Shown here: one piece after another, positions 13,621 through 64,000 of the stretch
How the letters are laid out: each line of letters starts with the position of its first letter
How positions within the stretch are numbered: the stretch's first letter is position 1
Assembly: GCA_018881555.1 (NCBI GenBank)
Contig: JACAXG010000053.1
Span: forward strand, 4,143,210-4,207,209
Length of the DNA: 64,000 nucleotides
Reading direction: 5' to 3'
Origin: Amblyornis subalaris
Taxonomy: Eukaryota > Chordata > Aves > Passeriformes > Ptilonorhynchidae
Notes under the pieces: generated by a model
Told to the model about the DNA's origin: nothing
Database searches by the model: none
What the model saw: the letters and a program-made list of their open reading frames with translations, nothing else
Made by a program: the position numbers and the translations under genes

Positions 13621-16600
13621 GCCACACCTCTATAGAGAGAAGTCATATAATACATGATTAGATACCTTTGCTATGCATGGAAATCAAACTTAGTTCTCTT
13701 CATTAAAATGCGAATCCAGTTGCTTTGTTAAATCAAATAGAAAGTCGTTATCAACAATAGTGGAAAATGAGTGTTCCTACACCACACTGTTGTAGCAGAA
13801 AGGCAAATGAGCACTTGGCATCAATCAGGCTGGAATGATGGAGGACTGGATTTCTCATCTCCTGCACACCCACACCACATGCACATTTCCTCATTCAAAG
13901 CACTCACACTCAAGGTCTGTGTTTCCTTCTCCCCAAGACCAGATCAGGTTTCACTGGCTTGGTGGATGCCTTNCCAAATGTCTCCTCTTCCAGGTGCTAG
14001 TTCCCTCTTCTCTCACTCTGCAGCCTGGCAGCAGATCCTCAGCAGTCTTCCAGCAGCCCTCTTGCAGAGCTCAGAGAGAATTTCATTTTGGTTCATTCAA
14101 GAAGAAAACAAAGTCAATGATAGATTTGTTCAAGTGGACTAAACCTCAGATGAGTCATGAGCTTTTCTGCAAAATGAAATATTTGATGAAGTTAAGGCAC
14201 TTCCTTTGGAGTATTCTTAGTTCAGCAAATTAGTGAAAGCATTTGAATTTGANGATACAAATAGACTTCTGTTGTATTTTTGAAGAACCCTCATCCATTT
14301 CTGTGCGACATACCTGCTGGTGTTTTCTGGTAAGAAAAATCCGCCTGGGAAAAGTCAAATTAACCTACTGATATTTCAGTCAATCACTTGTTGCAGTTAA
14401 AAGAAACAGATACTTTTTTATGAGAGAGTCTTATTAAGTAACGAAAATAGTCCTCTTGTATTCCCATGCATTTTCTACTTCATGTCAGGTGGATCTTCCT
14501 GTAACAGTGCTGCAGTACAGAGCACTGCCACAGGGATCTCATAACACAGGATGGTGGCTGCAGCCTCAAGTCCCGGTGAAGAGGAGAAAGGGAATTTAAA
14601 GAGGATGAGGAATGTTGTGACCAGATCTGACCAGTAATGGAGATGAGTGGCTTTGGGTGTCCCGGGTGTGCTACTTCATTCCTGCGCTGTTCATCTTGGT
14701 GCCAAATGCAATCATGACATAATACATATCAATTTAACTATTCCTAGATTGTGTAGGTATTATAAGAAATGCTAGAGGTTAGAAAGAAGAGTTAGGNAAC
14801 TTGCTGGCTTTGTACTTGCTTTCAATTTCTAAAAGAATTCCGAGTCAAGAAGTGATTTCTTGCTCCCAAATGCCATGTCTGTGTTAATGTGGGGAAAGGG
14901 TTCTACAANATTTTAAAAGCAACGAATTGATAAACTTTCAACTTGTCTTAGTTAAATTTCTTAACTGTGAGTCTTGGTTAAAGTCATAATTCATGCAGGC
15001 ATTAAACAAACTGTATGTAAGGTGGATACTAGAACTTGTTTTATGCCTGTGTATAAATCCATTCTATTCCAGACCTCAGTTCACTGCTTTTCNTTCCATT
15101 TCATCACAGAAAATATAGAGACACAGGGATTAGCTTAAACATATTAAAGTAAAGTTCAGTNCTGAATGAATTGCTGCCTTCATGGATGCTGTGACTAAGC
15201 AATAAGACTGAGATGACTCAAGCCCTAAGTCATATTTTCATGGCTGATTTAACATTGCACAGATGTTATTTGCTTAACAATAGCAAACCTATTTTTTTCT
15301 CATTCATTCCTTGGTTCAGATCTGCTTGGTTTCTTTAATTTTGCAAACTGATGCATTAAATTTTCTTTCCATTCTTGCCCTGGAAANTGTCACCTTTTCT
15401 GGCTAAATGCTCAGCCAGGAAAGTGAACCNTGTTTACCCAATGCTGAGCAAAACAAAAGAAATAGGCTGCCACCCTATTGTGTCATTCTTCCCGCTCCTT
15501 GCCTCCTGTTTGTAAGTATACGACCTAAAACATGACAGATTCCTCCAAATCTTCTCTAAATATGGAGAACATTGTTAGATATTAATTTATTCCAAAGCAT
15601 CACTGAAGGGATTAAATTCTTTCANTTTATTGTTTTATAGGAGGATATCTGGGGAGCATGGGCTTGTGTTCACAAGTGAACAGCCTGGTGTGCTCTCTGC
15701 CTCTGGTCTGTTCTGCACTTGATCCCTTTCCTGCAAGCACACTGCCTTTTCCCAGTGTAGTGCTCTTGGAAAATAAGCCAAGGATGCTGGGGTGGCAGCC
15801 AGCAGTGTCTCCACAGGGAGTTTTTGCCGACCAATGCTGTTCCCTGTTCCTGAGGTTTGCAACCTCACTGGGCAGCTGCATGAGCCTCAATTTCTACAGC
15901 AAGGAAACAGAGAAATGTAATTTATTTTTTTTAAAATGCTTTTTTTCGGTGTTACTTGAAGGTTTTTATAAGGGCTGAAAAACAACGAGAGGGAGACCTG
16001 TAGAAGGAGCAGTGTTTAATAAATGCTCAGGCTGTCAGTGCTGAGCTTAGTCCTAGCTCTCTTATTTGTACAATTAGGCAAGTTAATTCACTGCTTTCTT
16101 ACACAGCAAAGTCTACTTCGCAGACTTAATGAGCTTTAACATTATTGCTTTAGTCTTTAAACACTTATGATTTTGGTTTTGAAATGTTATTACAGTAATT
16201 GTAGAAATTAGATATAGCTCACAGGCAGTGACTGTGGTTGGAGAGAGATCTGCAGTCCTGTAGGTAGGTACATGACAGCTTTGCCAAGACATTACCAGAC
16301 AGCTGGAATTGTGCCCGACCTAAAGAATGAACTGCTGCTAAATCCATTGGGTTTATTTGATTAATGAATCTGAGTTTTCCTAATTACTCTGAAGTCAAAC
16401 ACACTTATACTCCGTGACTTAGAAAGAGGTAGACTTAAGGAACCATATTTTCAGCTTTTCTCTCAGCCTGTGTTCATTACAGTGCACTGATACCAATTTG
16501 TACGTGCTTTTAATGACTCTTCAAACAATGNTGCTGTCACTCATACATGATCCTTTCCTTAATGCAATACATGACTTGACAGTTCATACATCTTCCAGCT

Positions 16601-18232
16601 CATATCTAAACATCTTTGAAGTTCTTAACCAAAGANTCTTCTTACTATTTGCATTGTAATACTGACTAGAGCTCTCACTCAGTCTAATCCATGTGCAATT
16701 AACCAAGATCACGTTCAACAAGTGTGGTTTGGTTTTCCTTTCTTGCCACTTGATTTCAGTGTCTTGACTCACTCTTTCTCACCTTACAGATTTGTTGATT
16801 TTGTGCAACAAGCATTTCCTGGTGCTTTAGTACCTCCTTACACTTCATTTGCTTACCNGGGTGTGTGCCCTCTGCAAACACATTGCTAGGAACTGAAGCT
16901 GGTTTTTCTTGCTCCCGTTCATGGCATTCTGCAAGCTGCATGCCTGAGTGAGAACAGGAGGAGAAACCAGGTTGGCTGCTAGAGTCTCAGCATGGTAAGC
17001 TTTACATTTGTGCATTTTTATGTCTTTCTGCCTTTTATTAGAATTAACGTGAGCAGCCCTTCCCTTTCTTCCTCCATCATCAGCTTGGCATCCAGCTGTG
17101 GGCCTCGGAAAAAAGAAAAGTAACTGTGAGCATGGACCATGCTTTGCTGGCTACCTGTTGATGCCNTCTTAGTTTCGAATTTTACCTCAGACCCTCACGT
17201 GAATGACCTCAGGATACATAGGATTTGTGTGTTTTAAGCAGCACGTATTTGAAATGTGCCTCTTTTCATTTGAGTGTCAGAGCTGGGTGCATTGGATTTA
17301 GATTCAGCATGCTGTGATATGTAGTGCCAGCACTGAGCTGGGAGGTGGGAACTGGGGCTTCCTGAAGTGTGTGGAAGAGGCAGCAGTGCCATTAATCCTG
17401 TNCCCGCAGAGTTTCCAACTAGGCTGTTGTGCCTCATGCAGCTTTGGTTCAAGCAGAGATCGGTGCCTTTTCAAGAGATGATGAATCTCAGCCTCTCAAG
17501 TGGCAAAAGTCAATTACAGCCACCACACCATGCTGCTTTCGGCTACTCTTGGTAGGAATTTCCTTACCAGTATGAAAATNCAGTTCGTGCCTGTACTAAA
17601 TACACCCATGCTAGTAAATATGTGTAGAGCAAACAACATTTCTCTGCTGGCAAAGAATTTCCTGCCAGCAGTAGATGAAGGCTCTATCACTCAAGCAATG
17701 TGAAGCAATGCTGTGGTTCCTGTACCACTGCAGTCGGTGCACGTGGAAAATGTTGCCTCTGTTGCTGAGTCACTAAATTGTNCCATGTCCTGGCTTCCAG
17801 CTAAGTAAATATAATGGTTCAGCCGTGGGAGCAAATCCTTGCATCAGGCATTTGATGACAAAGCCATTGAAGAAAAGCGGATAATTCCTCTCCATCTTAC
17901 CTTCTTTCAGCTTTGTCTTTTGAGAGCNGGGTTTTTCTCCTCCTCCCCAAAAAGGTGGGGGAGAGAGGAAGCAAAAGCATTTTGGAGTGCAGATGAACTG
18001 TTCCCTCGCTGGGCTCAGGAGGATGCCCGTGGCAGTAACAGTGGTGGTCACTGTGCCTGTGAGAACTACAAACATCACTCATTGCAGTGGATTCTCCATA
18101 ACTCCTGTGGCTCTGAACTAATGTCCCTCAGGGATGTTCAGTTTTGAGGGTGCTGTGTTTCTAATTGTCACCAGCAGCTGTGCTGCTAGAGTTAGCAAAA
18201 ACAAATGGCATGTTCTTCCACACNGTAATGCT

Positions 18233-18271
18233 TTTTTTTTCCTGTTTTTTTTTGTTTGTTTGTTTGTTTTT
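18233..18271. repeat. (TTTG)n microsatellite in a T-rich tract
   Basis: T runs followed by about four TTTG units upstream of SYTL5. Confidence 0.8.
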
Positions 18272-21200
18272 AAACAAGCATTAATTAATTATTTTGTCTA
18301 GGGGAGGGTGAGCAAATGCTCTCTGGATAGACATGGTACCCGTGTGCCNTGGATGCAGTTATATGCAAGATAAACTCCACCTTTTTATCATTTTTTGTTT
18401 AATTTTGCTGTCCTGTGCTAGTAAGTGCCTGTTATTTCTAATGTGTCTTCCCCCAACAATGGCTTCAGAGACGAAAACTCCATTCTAGAAATACATTTCT
18501 ATGGGGGTAAGAGAAGTGGGAAAATCGTGGGGACAGTCACGATCAGCATTTCTTCTACCCTTCCTGGGAGGCAAGGGAAAACAACCACCTACTCAAGAGG
18601 CTCACTTACATACAGCCTTGGGATTGGGTCACAGTGAAAGAGGAATGAATGAAGTGGCTCCTTCCTCTGCAAGTCCAATATCAGACCACTGCTTTACTCT
18701 GACTTAAAAAATGAATGTTCTGCCTATATACTGAATGTAGATTAGAACATAGCCCATTGTTTTAGGGGGGGTTGCTTTTTNCCCAGTGTCCTAATTCACA
18801 TTTTAGTGCTCCTCAAATGCTCTGTTTTGTGAAATCTTCACTCACTTTAGCATGAAAACAACTACATTTCCTAATCCCCCCCAGGGCTGCTTAATAAAAC
18901 ATCACAAGTCTGTTAAAAGGAGCATTGTCACTTTCTAAAAGCTGGCTGGCTGGTTTTTGTTTTTAAGACCTGTGTTGACTCATGATTCAGCTCTTGTCAG
19001 CTGATTTATCCTGGACCATTCAGAGAGAGAGCTAAAGTAGCGCAGGAAAGGAGAAGAGCAAATTTTCCTGTGAAGTCTTGATCTAAAATACAGGCCTGGT
19101 CTCTAATAACGTGTTGTCTAAAGCAGGGAAGTCTTAAGTGGTAGATTATTAAAAACAGTATCTCTTTACTTATTAGTCTCCTTCCCTGCAGAGCAAGTGT
19201 TCCTGCTGGTTGTGCTATCGTTGTTCCCTTGTTTAACAACTCCGTGTACNACAGAAATGCCCTCCACTTACCACAAAAGGTAGGGGGCCAAACNAGATGC
19301 TCTCCTGCTGTGAGGTGTGGGGTGTTTTGATGCACCTTGTACCAGCACAGGGCAGAATGACAGCAGTGTCTTTAGAGTTTCAACATGGAATTTGTCTAAT
19401 TAGGCAGTGGTGATGTAGGATGCAGGGACAAGTTTTTTTTTATTAGATCTGCTTCATGCAGGGTAAAGATATCTGCAGTATCTTCAGCCCTAAAAGTTAA
19501 CCTGGCAAGAGTCACATTATCAAATTATAAAAGAATTGGGAAAACCTGGTTTATGCAAAGTTAACTGCTGCCAGCACTTGAGTTGGCTTGGGGTAGAGAA
19601 TGTTACCTAGGCAGAGGTCATGAGTGTAACAGGTTTAGAAGGAATCAGCTTCTTCTGAGATATTTGCTAAAGCTTCAGTGGTTAGGTAGTGTCTGGTTAG
19701 GAGATCTTATTTTTGAGTGGCAATTTCATAGTGCAGAAGAAAATCTGGAAGGTGAGTGGAGTCTGAATCTTAAAGTCAATTAGCTGATAGGTACATGTAT
19801 GTTGGACAGCTGGCAGAGAGGAAAACTGGGCTGTTTCAGCATCAGGTCTGTTATGAACACAAACCTCTATTGCTGAAGTGCTTGATGAGCTGGAGCTGTT
19901 CCCCTTCCCAAAGAAACAAGGGAAACTGGAGGATGCTGCTTTTTAAGACTGTNGTTGGTGGGGTTTATGTCTTGCTAATACTGAGTGTAAGATCATTAAA
20001 CANGCTGCCATCTTGGTTCTTTAAGACAGTATTGTTGCTGATAGACAATGTATTTTAATCTACATAGAACTGGTTGAGCACATAAGCAGGTAAAATTCTA
20101 TTTCCTGAAAATTGCCAAATCCCTCTGTTAGATGATAAGGACAGTTAAAACCCACACAAGTTTTGTCATAGATGGGACTGAAGGATAAATTCAATAAAAA
20201 ATAGAAAGAAAGCCACACAAACCATCATGAATAGAATTCAACTTCAGTTGATTATAGTCATTCANGTAAGAATTTAAGTATAGGATCTACTAAAAACATA
20301 TTTCTGTTAATATGGTTAGCATGAATGTAGTTTATGTCTATCTGTTCATCTGGTAAACTTCATAATGCTCTGCATTATTCTTTGTATTGCAAACTCTGGC
20401 ATAGAGTGTTGTCTTTACAAACAAGACCGTGATGATTTCTATTCAAGATTCACATAGCCCACCATAATTCAGCACAAGANACCAGACTTTTGTTGGACAG
20501 ACCACTGTGATTTATGATTTCTTCCCTGTAAGAAACTTAATGGAATGATCTTTCAGCTNATTTACATCCGGCACAGGAGTATGTAGCACTCTCTGAAATT
20601 TTGAGTCTGACTTATCTGACAGTTTGTGATCTCATCACTCTGACCAGTGCTTTGTTCTGCTCTGGGGTCTCGTGTATTTGCTCCAAGTGGCAAATGAAAT
20701 AACTGGATTCCCAATTATGGCCTTAGTAATTCCGAATTTCATATGTGCCTTTCTGCAGTGAGAGAAAAATCTCCTAGGACATTCAAGGATCAGCAATATG
20801 CTTAGTCAAAGGGAATATCTGAGGCTTTTGTATGGTCTGGTAGGAGTACTAACCTCTTTAGAGTTAAAAGAAAAGCTGAGAAAAAANGACCACGTCAAAT
20901 TAACCTTATGAAGCAGTTTTTCTCTTCCCTGAATTCCCAGTGCCAGCATATATCTCAGGAGGTAAAGTGTTCTTGGCAGCCTGCTTGTCGTACCACTGCC
21001 CTGTGTTTCTGCAAGAACCCTGGTTACCTGTAACACATCATCAACACAATAATGGTGCTGTCAGAGACCANGTTTAACACTTTTGTTGTCCTAAATTTGT
21101 AATGGTTTTGCCCAATCTTTCCCCTTTACCTCTTGGCTTTTTTTTTCAATAAAACTTGGTACTTTTTTCCCAGTTAAAAATAATACATGCCTGTCAGAAT

Positions 21201-22063
21201 AATGTTGTGTGTCACCTGTGCCACCCCTGCAAGGAAAATCAGCAAACAGAAATTGGGAGCACCTTGCCCAGCCAAGCAATGAGCTTATTCTCTGCCTGCA
21301 GGACTTGGCTCTGGGAGATTTGTGCCAGTGTCCCNTAATCCCTAGTCTGCTGATGTTAGGATCTGGTTGGGTTGCAAGTACTGTTTTCACCAGACATTTT
21401 TCTAGGCAGTTCAAGGAAGAACCTGACCTTCTTGATGGTAACAAAGAACAGTTCACANGTTGGATTTCTTTCTTTTGCTTACAATTAACTTGGTCTTACG
21501 ATATGAATAGAAACACCTTTTTCAAGAATTCAAGAACAAACTTAATGGTCCAGTGTTGTTGGTTTGGGGTTTTTTTTTCCTATTAAAATAAATGCAGAGA
21601 ATAAAAGTAATTTTTTTTCAATGTGTGTTTTTATTACTCAGCTTTTATATGTCTAAGACAGCAATCTAACCAGCAGTTGTTGTCTATGGTTTGCTTGTTT
21701 CCTAGTTTTCAGTAACAGGAAGCTCATAATTGGCAATCCTGACTTGCCCTTCTGCCTTGCATTGACTGGCTGTGTGCTTTCAGTTTGTGTATCACCTTCC
21801 TGTCCCCTTTTCTTACGTGATAAAAGTGACACTGATAGTTGAATCTGCATAGTGGAAACAATGAGATTTAACACTGTTCTCTTAGGGAAAAAAAAGAGAA
21901 AATACTTTTATGTCAGTTGTGTATAAATAGCCCCTGAGATAATCTGGTAAGTCTACAGGCCATTCTTCTGTGGCTTCCAAACCATTACCAGATTTAGCCT
22001 TTGTCAAATCAGACTCTGATGGTAATTTCAAAATCACCCAGACATGTTTGCTTTGACTTTCAG

Positions 22064-64000
<41,937 letters not shown>

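Noticed and set aside
13771..14233. Two overlapping plus-strand frames of 123 and 132 codons
   Set aside because: Two different frames are open over the same bases, each interrupted by an N codon, and neither resembles a known domain.
18970..18985. TGACTCA AP-1-like site near 18974
   Set aside because: A 7-base match is expected several times by chance in 64 kb, and nothing places a promoter here.

Overview
The window is vertebrate nuclear DNA, most likely from a bird. Long AT-rich introns separate short exons with GT-AG borders. The recognisable interspersed repeats are all CR1-type LINE pieces, the dominant bird/reptile retrotransposon, including one with the typical CR1 3' tail. I saw no Alu-like or B1-like SINEs, no operons and no bacterial features. 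Many isolated single N characters mark it as draft-quality assembly.

One protein-coding gene can be supported: a plus-strand orthologue of SYTL5 (synaptotagmin-like protein 5, Slp5, a Rab27 effector). I reconstructed 13 coding exons from the initiator ATG at 22445 to 63482. All splice phases are consistent and together they give 555 codons (539 if a 48-bp optional exon is skipped). They encode the N-terminal Rab27-binding Slp homology domain with its eight-cysteine zinc finger (exons 1-3), a fast-diverging Ser/Gly/Glu-rich linker (exons 3-10) and most of the first C2 domain (exons 11-13). The rest of the gene, including the end of C2A and C2B, lies to the right of the window.

Layout: 1-22444 is upstream sequence without a recognisable coding gene. 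It holds one CR1 3' end on the minus strand (about 13.5 kb) and may carry non-coding first exons of SYTL5. Introns 1 (8.8 kb) and 2 (9.4 kb) contain the remaining CR1 pieces: an ORF2 linker fragment near 29.3 kb, a decayed reverse-transcriptase copy at 32.4-33.8 kb, and a younger 3' end with a still-open ORF2 C-terminus at 33.9-34.3 kb. A GC-enriched island of unknown nature lies at 38.4-39.35 kb. From 41 kb on, exons come every 1-5 kb.

The most notable points are a GC-AG intron (donor at 48915), a symmetric 48-bp probable cassette exon behind a 17-T tract (54048-54095), and a CpG-dense linker exon (47322-47478) coding a Gly/Ala/Ser/Arg-rich stretch. I found no evidence of a new biological system; the remainder looks like ordinary intronic and intergenic DNA.
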